A DNA stretch of 64,000 nt from Marsupella aquatica (lineage: Eukaryota; Marchantiophyta), in NCBI GenBank assembly GCA_973895155.1, contig OZ316894.1, positions 19,344,001 to 19,408,000 of the forward strand, read 5' to 3'. Below, one piece after another: positions 39,311-50,900 of this stretch (position 1 is its first letter; every line of letters begins with the position of its first letter). The notes beneath the pieces are model-generated. The model searched no databases and was not told where the DNA came from. It worked only from the letters and a program-made list of their open reading frames with translations. Position numbers and translations under genes: made by a program.

Positions 39311-40142
39311 CATTTCCTTTCGAGACAAAAAGAACAAGAGTAGACCATAATATAATATTTTAATTTTGTCTTCAACTTCCCCAACCGACTTTCCTGAATT
39401 TTTGGTGCTTGCCTTCTCATCGATGAAGCAAGGCTTCTACCTGGTGGAGTCGAGTTCAGCGCTGGCCCTCTTTGCTCTAGGCAATTTCAGTTCACAAAAT
39501 TTGGGGAAGGAATGAAGGAAGAGTGCGAAGCTCGAGGGGAAAGCCGAGCCAGGAGGACTTTCTCAGGAGCAAACATTGACAACAATGACAATGCATGCAA
39601 AACACTTGTATGGAGATGCGGCTGCCAGACGCACCAAAAAATTCACTTCGATGCTGTACAAAGTTCTTTATATTTCGACAGTGTGTCGTCGCATATTTAC
39701 AAGGTTTGATACAGACGTATATCGTCGCACTGTCACTATGGCACAATCCTAAAGGACATAAACTGTCTGTTTGCTGGACAGCTGACAGCCTCAGATTAGA
39801 CCTTCGACGGACTGAACCGTGATGGAATTTCATATGCAACCGGTGCATTCTGCAGTGAACTAGAATATGTACACGCTATGTCGTAGGATCGCATTATGAT
39901 CCGAAAGAATGTTGAGCTTAACTTGCTATGTTGCATGAATGCAACCGGTGCAATGTGCAATTTAACTAAACGATGTACACATTATCGTATGATCTCATTA
40001 AGATCTGAAAGAATGTTGAGCTTTAACTGCTATGTTGCTTGAAAGACTCAAAGGTAATAAATGGTGCAAAACTGTATGGAGACTTTGCGCGGATTTTAGG
40101 ATTCTGTCTGAAGAGGACACACTTCCGCCTCGGATCCCCAAA
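39311..40142. other. 3' flank of the unknown gene
   Basis: It contains a short duplication (AAAGAATGTTGAGCTT with a neighbouring GCAACCGGTGCA block near 39837/39940 and 39904/40008). It probably includes the 3'UTR of the minus-strand gene at 40143. No other gene. Confidence 0.45.
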
Positions 40143-40685
40143 TTAATCAACTGGTTCCGCAAGACGAGTTGCAATAGCTGAATGATACCACCCATCGTGC
40201 CAAGTTTCCGACGCCCTCATACTTTTCCTTAACGCTCTGGCCTTCTCTGGTGTGAAAGCCACCTTGGAGAAACTGGGTCGTTGTCTGTCGTTCGACGTCG
40301 TGGAATCGACGAGGTTCGGTAGCGCGACAGCGGCGGTAGTTCTCGGGGGAGCCACGCCAGGGCTGCTACTGCTACTAATCCTCTCCTCTGCCGCCTCTGT
40401 CTTCGTCGATTGCTTGTTCAGAAGCTTCGACCATTGCTCGTCCGCCGAGACGTTGAAGAGAGGCGCCCACCAGAGTTCGCCCTGCTTTTCAATTCCGGTG
40501 TCGAGGAACCTCGAGACCTCCACCTTTGGTTTCGCAACGTTGCCCTCGCTCCCCCGAGTCTTGGTGGAGTGCCCGGCCTGAGAGACGACTCGTAATGTCC
40601 TGCTCATGCGTGGCTCTACGAACTTAGGGACAGTACTTGACAAGGATATGCTTCCAACGAAGGAACTCCTCAAAGAAGTCGCCAT
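40143..40685 (-). CDS. Conserved-looking plant protein of unknown function
   Basis: A 180-aa single-exon frame with ATG at 40685. The first 30 residues are Ser/Arg-rich without acidic residues (MATSLRSSFVGSISLSS start), compatible with an organelle transit peptide. Two segments look conserved: GELWWAPLF (about residue 80) and near the C-terminus FTPEKARALRKSMRASETWH followed by DGWYHSAIATRLA. From memory, uncharacterised angiosperm proteins show a similar ELWWAPL ... EKA-LR ... FHD-MYHSAIASRLA pattern. The function is unknown. The start at 40685 is preferred over a longer frame to 40721 because it is a true ATG. A GC-rich coding bias compared with its flanks supports it. Confidence 0.7.
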   Translation of the reverse strand: MATSLRSSFVGSISLSSTVPKFVEPRMSRTLRVVSQAGHSTKTRGSEGNVAKPKVEVSRFLDTGIEKQGELWWAPLFNVSADEQWSKLLNKQSTKTEAAEERISSSSSPGVAPPRTTAAVALPNLVDSTTSNDRQRPSFSKVAFTPEKARALRKSMRASETWHDGWYHSAIATRLAEPVD

Positions 40686-40689
40686 CCTG

Positions 40690-41739
40690 GAAAAAAAATC
40701 TCCAACACTTTGCCCTCTCAAAAAAAAGCTCTTCCTGTTCCAATCGCCAAATGTAGGAGAAGCACTAATAGTTGCAGTCTTAAAAGCTGTGTTTGAGCAG
40801 AAGTGGAGACTCCGCCTCCAAAATCAGTCCTGCGCCAAAACTGTTCCTGCGCTCCAATAACTTACTGACAATATACACCGTTGTAGGAAGGAAAATAGTC
40901 CACACCTGCTGACCAACCACTATCTGAACCTATGTCCAGCAACTTACTGACAAGGTAGACCGTTGTACGAAGGAAAATTATCGACAGCTGCTGACCAACT
41001 ACGATCTGCGCCTAGCAGTAGGTCGTGAACGATAGACGAGAGTGAGTTGTCCGCCGGTAAAGAGAAATTGATTGAATGTGATGCGCTCTAGAATTCAGAA
41101 ACGGGTCGATAGTAGGCTCCGTGCAAGAGAAATTGAATGCGGTACGTTCTGGTAGGTATAGTCTTCTTGTATGCGAGAAAGTGTCCGTTCTTCGGATGTG
41201 ATACACTTGCTAAATATACATGTGGAAAGCCTTCAATGAGATACGTAATGCCTAGAAGTCATTCTACTCGTTCCTCTCTCCACGTTTATATTGCTTCACG
41301 CGCAACTCGCCGCATGGGCCTGAGACCCTGAGGGCCTGACCGATTTGCCCAACTCCAATCGCAAGCTGGTTGGCAGCCCAATTAACAACACTAAAGAATT
41401 TCAGAAACTCCGTGGCAACCTTCCCGATCGCTCTCCTCGAACTACCCGACCCCACCCTCGGGACAATCGTATGCGTACCTTCGAAAAGCAACGGACCAGA
41501 TCAGGAATAGTGAAGCAACGGACGTCGTGTGCAGCAGTGCAGCAGTCGGCGACCATAGAAGGGACACACGGTGGGGCCGAATCCAACCCAGCTTTCTCCA
41601 ATTCCTCACACGTTCCTTCTCCTCCTCCCAAACGGAGTCAGTGAGCTGCAGCTGCTGCCACTCATGGAATGAGTTTCGTGTGCTGCGCTCCGCGGGATTC
41701 AACCGGCAGCGCGCGGAATTGCAGATCCACCCGCGGGAT
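40690..41739. other. Region between divergent candidate genes
   Basis: It contains a diverged duplication (ACTTACTGACAA with TGACCAAC after it at about 40859 and 40940). GC content rises after about 41380. Overlapping ORFs on both strands here carry no domain. It probably holds the promoter of the gene at 40143-40685. Confidence 0.4.
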
Positions 41740-42051
41740 ATGCTCCAGATCTTCGATTCCTCTATTCCTCAGGTGGCATTCGATTTCCCAAATTCGCTGT
41801 ACGCTCTTGCTGCGATGGAAGAACGAGTCATGGCCGAAAATCGTGGGAACGACATCGAGAGCATCGAAAGAATCGAACGAGTGAATGAGTCACGTCCGTT
41901 AATTCGCACTCAGGTCAGCTCAAACCCAACGTCCACCGGTGTGGTTGATGACGGTTCCAATCGACGGTCTCCGGGGGAAGATTCGGCACGACGAGACGCT
42001 CTGACCGTCGATGGATCTGAAACCCGCAAATTGCGGTTCGAGGAAAGACCG
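41740..42051 (+). CDS. Possible first exon of an unidentified gene
   Basis: An open frame with in-frame ATGs at 41740 and 41815; the latter gives MEERVMAENRGNDIESIE and onward. It ends at CCG|GTGTGA (donor at 42052) or at the TGA at 42055. Codon usage and GC content look coding and change abruptly at about 42060, where AT-rich repeats begin. The peptide is hydrophilic with no domain I recognise. It may be a first exon whose gene was split by the repeat array, or whose next exon lies beyond it. It could also be non-coding. Confidence 0.3.
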
Positions 42052-42059
42052 GTGTGATC

Positions 42060-45000
42060 CACTACAGAGTGTAGTGCTATGCGAAACAAATAATCACTAA
42101 TAGAATTTTGGATTTGATAGACAAAATATTTTAGAATACTTGTGATGGAAATATGATGCTCCCATGAACCACAAGGTTTGGTCTTTGAAAATCTCATGGA
42201 TCAGATATCACAAAATTTGAGTTTAATTGTAATGACTTGATGTTCATAAATCTAAAAAAAATTAACATTGAGTATATGCTATAGGAGTAGGTAAGCTACA
42301 CTTCCATCAAAGTACTTCCATCAAAGTGAAAGTGAACTTTTAACCATTTTGATTGAGTTAATTAGTCATAATGCAATATAGGAGGGGAAAAATGTTATTA
42401 GATTAATTTTCATAAGACTTGTGTTTTTTTTTGTATCCTCCTTCTCTAGTTGCCTTGCAGGTGAAAAACTAAAAATTATCTTAAGACTCATAATCTTCAA
42501 GTTATAACCCCAAAACTCCCATGGACCACCAAAATGTAGTCCACGGGAGCATTGTGTCCAACATGGAGGTCTATCCGGGCTTCACTTTCCTTGTGATGCA
42601 ATACTGTAGTGCCATCAGCAAACAAATAATCATTAAGAAAATTCTGGATTTGATGGACAAATTGTTTTTAGAGTACTTGTGAAACCTTGAAACAATAGGG
42701 CCTCTCAAACCTGCAGTTTCCTGGTTTCTTCCTCAGCTATTGTTGGAAATTTTAGTTCACTATCCTGACCAATAGCCAACTTTTGGCCAGACTTTACCCA
42801 TGGGGTTTTCAGTTTGAGATGTGTTGCACAACCCACATGCATTTAACTAAACTTAGTCGAACTTTGAGTAAAAACACAACGCTTGGATGGACAAAATCCA
42901 AAATGAAGTTGCTCACAAGGATAGCATACAATCAAGGTGGATGCAAGTTATTTGTTGTCAGGATAAGAACATTGACGGCATAAGAATTTTGGATCTGACA
43001 AACACAATATTTTTGAGTACTTGTCAAACTTTGGAACAATAGGTGTCTCCCGGTTTCTTGTGGTTAGTCATTGGTGGCACTTTTTGTTTGCGGCCCTGAC
43101 CTAAAGCCCAACTTTGGGGCAAACTTTACCCATGGGGTTTAGTTTGAGATGGGTTGCAAGACCCACCTGCAGGTTAACTCAACATCATCAAACTTGAAAA
43201 GTTCAGTCACTTTTTTAAGGGCACAATCTCATTTATGCGGATCATTGATTCAAAGTGCTGATGCCAGTGCACTGACTGCAGAGTTAGTGGTGGTGGTAGA
43301 ACTCTTTGGGAACCTGAAATATTGACCCTCGACGTGGCCTGTAGAATTCTGGTCATGTAAATAGCTAGTTTGAGCCCCCCTCAAATGGATTGCCACTATG
43401 TTTGGATAGGTGTTTCTCCACATAAGCAAGTAAACCTCAGACAAAGCAGTTTGAATGGAACTTGAATATTCAAGAGACCATTGAAGTTCATATGAAATAT
43501 TGACATGTGTCAAATGCAGTTTGTACACATCACTCATAGCGATGCCCCCACCCCCCACCCAACTCCCATAATTCACATATATTGATGGTATCTATCTTGG
43601 GAGTAAAAAACAAATTTGAATGTAAAAAAATCCAAAATGAAATTGCCCACAAGGATCACATACATTCTAAGTGGATGCAAGTGATTTGTTGTTGGGACAA
43701 GAATCTTGTCAGCATAAAAAAATTGGATCTGATGGACACAATAGCTTAGAGTACTTGTGAAAACCAGTTGAAACGATATATATGACACTACCAAAAAGAC
43801 AGACACACCAAACCCGGAGACATGGTCCCAAAGGCGAAAGAACCCAATAAAGGGGGAAGGAAAACAATAGGTTGTCTTAAACCTGCAGCTTCCTGGTGTC
43901 TTGTAGTCAGCCATTGCAGGCACTTTTTGTTTGCCACCCTGACTCAAAGCCAACTTTGGGGCAAACTTAACCCATGGGGTTTTCAGTTTGAGATGGGTTG
44001 CAATACCCACCTGCATTTTAAGTCAACATCATCAAACCTGAAAAGTTCAGTCATTTTGGGGCATGGATGCATGGATGCATTTGTGCAGATTGATTAAAGT
44101 GCTGATGCCGGTGCACTGACCGCTGAGTTAGTGGGTAGGAGTTTTGGGGAACCTGAACTTGACCAAGCGTGCAAATTTCTGGTCATGTAGACACTCCATG
44201 GAACAGCTAATTTGAGCCACTCAAATGGAGTCAGTACCACTATGTTTGGATAGGTGTTTCTCCACATAAACAGCAATAGCTCGGAGGCCCTGCCGAGAAT
44301 GACACATCAAAATGTGGTAATATTTAAGGTGTGCACTCACTGATTTAAAGAAAATGATGCAATTTATCATAGTATGGAGTGAAGTCTACATGGTATATGT
44401 CTACTGACTCGTGTCAAATGTAGTTTGTACACAGCACTCAAGGAGATCCCCCCTCCACCAACTCACACAAGATACATGTGAATTGATGGTATATGTCTTG
44501 GGTCTTAAAAACAATGTGAATGTGACAAATCCAAAATAAAGTTGCCGGCAAGGATGAACACGTATTGTCTAGGTAAAATGCAAAGAGATTTTACTTGTTG
44601 TTGAGATAAGAATCTTGACTCCCCCTTCCAATTTCTTCCCCTCAAAACAATGTCAATGTGACAAAATCCAAAATGAAGTTGCCAACACATACAGGGATGC
44701 AAGTGACTTTTACTTGTTGTTGACATAAGAATCTTGACTCCCCCTTCCCTCTCTTCCCCTCAAAGCAATGTCAATGTGACAAAATCCAAAATGAAGTTGC
44801 CAACAAGGATAAACACGTACACTCTAGGCGAGGTGCAAGTAATTTTTATTTGTTGTTGGGATATTAATTGTCTTGATTCTCCCTTCCCCTCAAAACATTG
44901 TGAATTGAAAAACATTCAAATGAAGTTTGGCAACAAGGATATCATACAGTTTATATGGTATGCACTCTGGGCCCGCATTCCTAGTAAACTAAGTGAACCC

Positions 45001-45680
45001 CCCTGGGAACCCCCCTGTAATCCAACCCCCACCTAGTACCCTTGTTAACAAGATTTATCTAAAAACGTTCCCCTTGTTATATTTTGTTTAGTTTTGAGCA
45101 ACACTGCTCACGCTTTCTTGATTTATAAATGAACGAGATGAAGAATTGGAAATACTCTTTGACAGTTAATACGAGACTTTTTGGACCAATACGAGATCAC
45201 ACATTGACCGTATACAATGTGTTCTCTCAATGCTGTCATTCTTTGTATGCATGATGTTTTTGATTGTAACCGCATCCCTCTCTTCCCCCCAAAGCAAATG
45301 TTGTCAATGTGAGAAAATCCAAAATGAAGTTGCCAGCAAGGATAACTGACAGTCTAGGTGGGATGCTAGTGATTTGCTGTCGGGATAAGAATCTTGACTC
45401 CCCCTTCCCTTTCTCCCCCTCAGAAAGAACCTAGTGCTAAAGTTCAAATGAAGTTGCTGACAAGGATAAACGCATACAGTCTAGCAAGCCAATTTTAATT
45501 GTTATTAGGACAACAATCACGACTCCCCCTTCCCTTTCCTCCCCTCAAAACAATGTGGATGTGCTAAAATCCAAAATGAAGTTGCTGACAAGGATAAACA
45601 TCTACAGTCTAGCAAGTGGTTTTTATTTGTTTTTAGGACAAAAATCATGACTCCTCCTTCACTCCTTCCATCTCTAAGTT
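42060..45680 (+). repeat. Complex tandem array of ~0.85-kb and ~120-bp units
   Basis: From 42060 to about 44640 the same block order recurs at a spacing of about 830-900 bp: a TTGGATTTGATGGACA block, then the F1 family block (TGGGGTTT-CAGTTTGAGATG), then TTTGGATAGGTGTTTCTCCA, then AATCCAAAATGAAGTTGC. From 44500 to 45680 only the last sub-block is amplified, in about seven units of ~120 bp with AAAATCCAAAATGAAGTTGC, then AAGAATCTTGACTCCCCCTT, interrupted by unrelated sequence at about 44960-45295. No supportable ORF lies in it. Confidence 0.75.
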
Positions 45681-46560
45681 TTTAAAGTGAAGTCTCTATG
45701 AGGCAAGCCGTGCAACTGACCAGTGCTACCAGCAATTATTACTTTAAGTTGACACTGTTTTGCTGAAGTAATTTTAGCCAGATGTTTGCCATATTTGCAT
45801 GACAAATGACCTAGTTGTTGTTTTTATACATTCTAGTCAGCACATTTGCTCAACTGAAGACTCCACGTGAGCAAACTTGAACCAGGGAGTAAGGAATGAA
45901 TAGTCCAAATCTTTTCCACACGGCCAAAGACTTATGCATCACCACATGAATTTTAATTTCATGCTTGACAAATAGCAACCATCCACTTCCCAAACATAGA
46001 AGATTAAAATAAGTATTTCAGGAGATTCACTTATTTAAGGGGTTAACAACTTTTTAAGACTGACCAAATTTCCTTGGTTGGGGACTTGCCTCAAGTGGGA
46101 AAATCATACACAAATATACCACATCAAACTCATTTCCAATTCTGTGGCTTGATACATAGCCACTCTAATTAAGCAAAACTACCATGTTGCCATAGCTTCA
46201 ATTATATTTGATTAGACTAATTGTGGTTACCAAGTAACTCTAGACCCAAGAGTAACTGCCTAATAATTTACACTGCTTCCTGTAAAATCCAAGGCTGTTG
46301 ATTTGAACTTCTCATGGCAAAAGTGGGTTGGCAAAAGTCATGGTTTGAATTCCCTTCGGTGGGGTCTCCATACAGCCAAATGGTTGAGTTGTCCCATGTT
46401 CTTGCACTTGTGTGGACTAGTTGGATGCCATAAAGCTCAAATTAAAAATAACCAAAGACAAAGTAGTTGGCTAAGAATATTGTGCTATTACCCCGGCTAT
46501 TACTCTGCATGATCACATACTAAGTGTGTGTTCTTCACATAAATCTTATTGGAGCCGGCA
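45680..46560. other. Intergenic, no gene recognised
   Basis: AT-rich unique-looking sequence. No feature found. Confidence 0.45.
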
Positions 46561-46930
46561 GTACTATATGAAACTGTCAAATGCCAAACAGGGTTATAGG
46601 CTCCCAAAGGCAGGAGACACAACGAAGGGGAGCAAACAAGGGAGGACCAACTGACCATACAGCCAACAAGTCCCTCACTATTGCAAAGGAACTGAAGCTG
46701 TGCTGAATGGGGGCACACATAGGTTAGTCAGTGAGATAAATTTGTCTAGAGTCCCTAAAAACCTATAGCCTGGGCCCTCTGAAGAGTAGTGAATGTCTGA
46801 CCCCACTGCAACGAACAGGCTCTCACTGTCTAAAGAAGGCATTAAGAACAACAAGTTGGGGAAGAAGGTCCTGCTCTACACAAAAGATTGCACATACTAG
46901 CAAGAAATAGTCAAAGACAGGTGTAAAGCC
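46560..46930. repeat. Dispersed repeat family F2, copy 2
   Basis: Same block order as 33290-33730 (see that entry), with more divergence. Minus-strand ORFs just downstream (46911-47102 and 47135-47449) are weakly protein-like but carry no domain that I can name. Confidence 0.5.
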
Positions 46931-47988
46931 CCCAAGACCTCCAATGCAAGCGGTAAGAAAATCTCCAAGGTAGCAAAGTACATAATAATTCCTCCTCCTT
47001 CAGCGGGGCTGCCTTGGTTACAACATTGCCCTGTACATGGGCAGCAACCTCAACATGGTCACCACTATAGGACTGGCAACAACCATCTCCCCTAGGGCAC
47101 AAACTCAGACCCTAGGAAACACAAGATCTACCCCTTATTTGTTACAAACACCACCCCGAGGTGGAAGCATATGTTGCAGCTCCATTGGATGACATGGAAT
47201 CCTGAGTCCAGGCAATGCTGCCACCATGTCACATATGTCATTAGGTGTCACCGTCTCACTCCTGTTACCACACCTGAATATTTGACCTCCTTTTGGATCC
47301 AAAGATGCCTCACAAACACAAGTGGGTTGGCCCAAGATGCCCCACAAACACAAGTGGGTTGGCCCAAGAGGCACAAGTGGAGTAGACAAAGTCACTAAGA
47401 AGGGGGCCCTTGCCATTGCCACATTCAGTACTTTGCATCTCTTTGGCAATTCAGATCAACCATTTCAATTTGCTTACCTCAGTCTTTATTTTATTTTATA
47501 AAGCCACATGGACTGTCTGTTTATTCCCCCTTACTCCCAATCAGCCATGGCGCAAAGCAGCGGCCAACTGAGGGATAACCCAAGACCCACACGTACCAGG
47601 GAAACTGGGGATGCAAGGAACCGTAGCCCCACCTGCCTGGGCCCCAGGGGAGGGATTCACTAGATTTTCAAAGACAACAATTCATTGTTTTGAGAGTCCG
47701 AATATGATACAATCGACCAAGCAAACAAACTCTGGTAGGAAGGAACTTGAAATCCAATCCATTCATTGATTCCGCACAGTGTCTGTCATGACAGCAATCC
47801 ACAGTCCATGACATCCACCTAAAGTCCAGTATGGATTCTTAGAAAAAGGGAGATTGAGGTAGTTTACAGGGATTGTACTAGGCAGCTACAAAATTGCAGG
47901 TAGACTAACGAGACAAGTTTTTGCACAAGGGCCTTAGAACAGAGTCTTGACTCCACAAAACTCACGGCTGACGCATTGCCCCATATTC
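46930..47988. other. 3' flank of the KATNIP-like gene
   Basis: It includes a perfect or near-perfect 28-bp direct repeat (GATGCC-CACAAACACAAGTGGGTT at about 47304 and 47336). AATAAA-type signals on the minus strand near 47485-47500 could end the KATNIP-like transcript. No other gene is supported. Confidence 0.4.
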
Positions 47989-50900
47989 TCAGAGCATCCT
48001 CAGCCCACTCAACCCGGTGGGTGGCCGTTGCCGGCTCTCCAATACACAGCTGTTTGAGGGCTTTGCAAAACTTTCAACGTTTTTATCATTGATCAATATC
48101 ACATCCGTGTGTTCTCTGTCTCCTTGGAAGTAAACATGTGATTTGTGGGCTCGAAGCAGATCTTCGTCATTTGTGAAGATGATGGACTGAGAAAAGTCAA
48201 CATTGCTGCTGTTCACTGCCGTAAGAGATGGAGCTTGCCTCAGACAACCTTTGTACACCAGCAGGTCATCAACATGTACCTAGACAAGCGCCAAATTGCA
48301 ATGTTTTCCCAGTTCATGTGCTGTTTTTGAACGATGTGGATTAATTTTTGGCAAATTTTGATTCCTTATGGGAAATTCTGAACAAATTTCCATCTTTTCA
48401 TTTCGAGGGCTATGGCTCGATCAAAGCACAGACTGACAGAATATATCCTCTAGGCATGTGGAAATAATCAGACATTGTGCAATCCACAACGTTGAGTGTC
48501 AGTGCAAAGCTTGTTTGTAAATTCTGCATATCGTGTCTCTCAAGTCCCTTCCTTGCTGCCAATGCTGAACCTTGTGATTGGCAGGAGGTCCTAAAAGGGG
48601 CATGTCATGAAGGATAGCCTTGAAATATTCAGGTGCTGTGCTTCGTAGAGTAGTCTAGTTTCTGACTACTTCCTTCAAATGAGCACATTTAAGAACTGAC
48701 AAGTGTGCCAACAGAGACAGGATGGAGACTTGTGAGACTCACTTCAAACTCATAAACACCACGGGTTGGAGTTTTACTGTAGTTCCAGATGCGCACAACG
48801 GAAAGCATGATTGGCTGCTCAAATATGATATAGATCTGATTACTCTGCAGGAAGCAATCTCAATAAAAATTAGTCTCAATTTTCGACAGGCATTTACGAA
48901 ACATAAAATCATTACTTCCACATATTCGGCATTTTGGATACGCAGGAATTTTAGTTTTCTAAATAAACTCAGTAAGTACTCTCTAGGCGACATCGACAAG
49001 GTCATAAATTACTCTTGATATAAAATCTTTGTCTTGTCACAACCATACCTTTCCTGGGTCGTAGATAGTCAGCCACATGTGTTGGTCATCCCAAGTATTA
49101 TTGTCTCCATCAACCAGCTTGTCCAGAGTGCGAATGTCGGTCGCTCCAGGCAACTCACTGATGCTATTTGGAGATGCATGCAGATTGTCTCCACAACACA
49201 TCTATTGTCAAGTCTTACACCTCGTGAATGGTTTATACCAAAAACAGACGCATGCACATTTATCCCCCTGGAGTGCTCCTTCATAAACGCTAATCAGAGC
49301 TTGCTAGCTAACAGTTTACATCTCTAAGTTTTTATTTGGCGAGTCACTTATGCAGAAGTCGACTGAAACAAACTGGTGGACAGGTACCGCGTCGTCTTCG
49401 GAACTTAACTGCTACAGTAGATGTGGCATTAGTCCCTCTCTCCAATTGTAGGGTTTAACTCTCAGATCCTGATCTTCCGTATCATGTTCATTGCAGTGAA
49501 CAGCAAAATCCAAAATGGTTTTCTTGATGCGGAAGTGGTCTGATTCGGGAATAGGCAATTGTGTTATGCAGGAACATTTTTCAAAGAATCACTCATTTCC
49601 CCTTGTGAAAAGGATGAATGTCTCCCTATAGCTGATATTTGCTATAATACAGGAGTCTACTATCTGAAGAATGGTTTCCAGGCTTGTCTGAAGAGAATTC
49701 TCTTGACTAAAGGAGAGCTATGGCCGCCTAGCTAGGTTGCTGCCAATCGACCTCAAGTTTTCTTCTGGTCCGTGGAATTGAGGCTTCCAAGGCAACCATA
49801 TGAATTTGAGGGGAACAATTAAAAGGATACATTTAGTCACTGATAAAAGCCGGCCACCTTCATCGTAGAGCTCAAGGCCATTTAGACCCATGTAATGTTG
49901 GTCACCCCATGTTGAAAGCAGCACCAGTTTCACCATGTCTGAGAAATTATAGTCAGTGAAAACAACGAAAATTGTGTATGTATAAACAATCTGTACGAAA
50001 ACGACGAAACAAGTTCTTCCTTGTGGATCCCTTGAGCATCAAGTACACACGAAGTGGATACATCCACAAGGTAACAAAGGAGTCTCAAATTCTTGGCGTA
50101 GAGATTCGTTATGGCTACGCTTTTGGTGTGCCCTGTCCCTTAGCTCCAGCTGCAGAGAAACCTGACCAATAAGGCAGGACCATTATCAGGGTAATCGTGA
50201 ATAATATTGCATTAATGATAAACCTATATGAAATGCCTGCCAAGATGAAAATGCCAGCCAAGCAGTTCTCGATGATTGACCAAATGTGGTGGGATATGCA
50301 CCATTTCCAGTTGGCTTGAATTGTGTTGAGTGTGGTTTGGTATGGACAGAGGCAGTAAATGCCCGAAGTCAAAAATGTCCGTGCCTGGTGCTGTAGCCCA
50401 CCCCAAGCCAAAGTCAGATGCTTTGAATCTCTTTCAAGCACTGAAGCCCACATCTAAACATCTTGAAAAAAATGAACTAGCATGATTTTCAACGTCATTG
50501 AGCAGCAACCTCTCCCATTAGCAGAAGTACTAATTGACACACATCATAAATTGCACTCTATGAATGAAAAAATTAAATTGGTACGCTATGCTGAGTACCT
50601 TTCCGTACAAGTTCGCCTCCAGGCGGAGAAACTTCCATATCGTCAACTAGAATTTCTAGCCATTTAACCTGTGAAGCACAAAGGCTATTTTGGTCATATA
50701 CTTTCAGAACATTTTCAGCTGCCAGCTTAAGAATAGGTGAGGATATTTATCTTTATTTGGTTTCTTAATGAGATTGCAGTACAGCATACATTGATCCTTC
50801 ACATCTAGCAGTCATTCAAGGACCTCAACGGAGGTGTTCGTCAGGGGGCTTACACCACGACAAGTGTCGTCTAAATTCTTGTTGTAATTCCAAATCATAA

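Noticed and set aside
46911-47449. Possible retroviral-like Gag fragment on the minus strand
   Set aside because: Only vague protein likeness; no zinc knuckle, protease or reverse-transcriptase motif found nearby.
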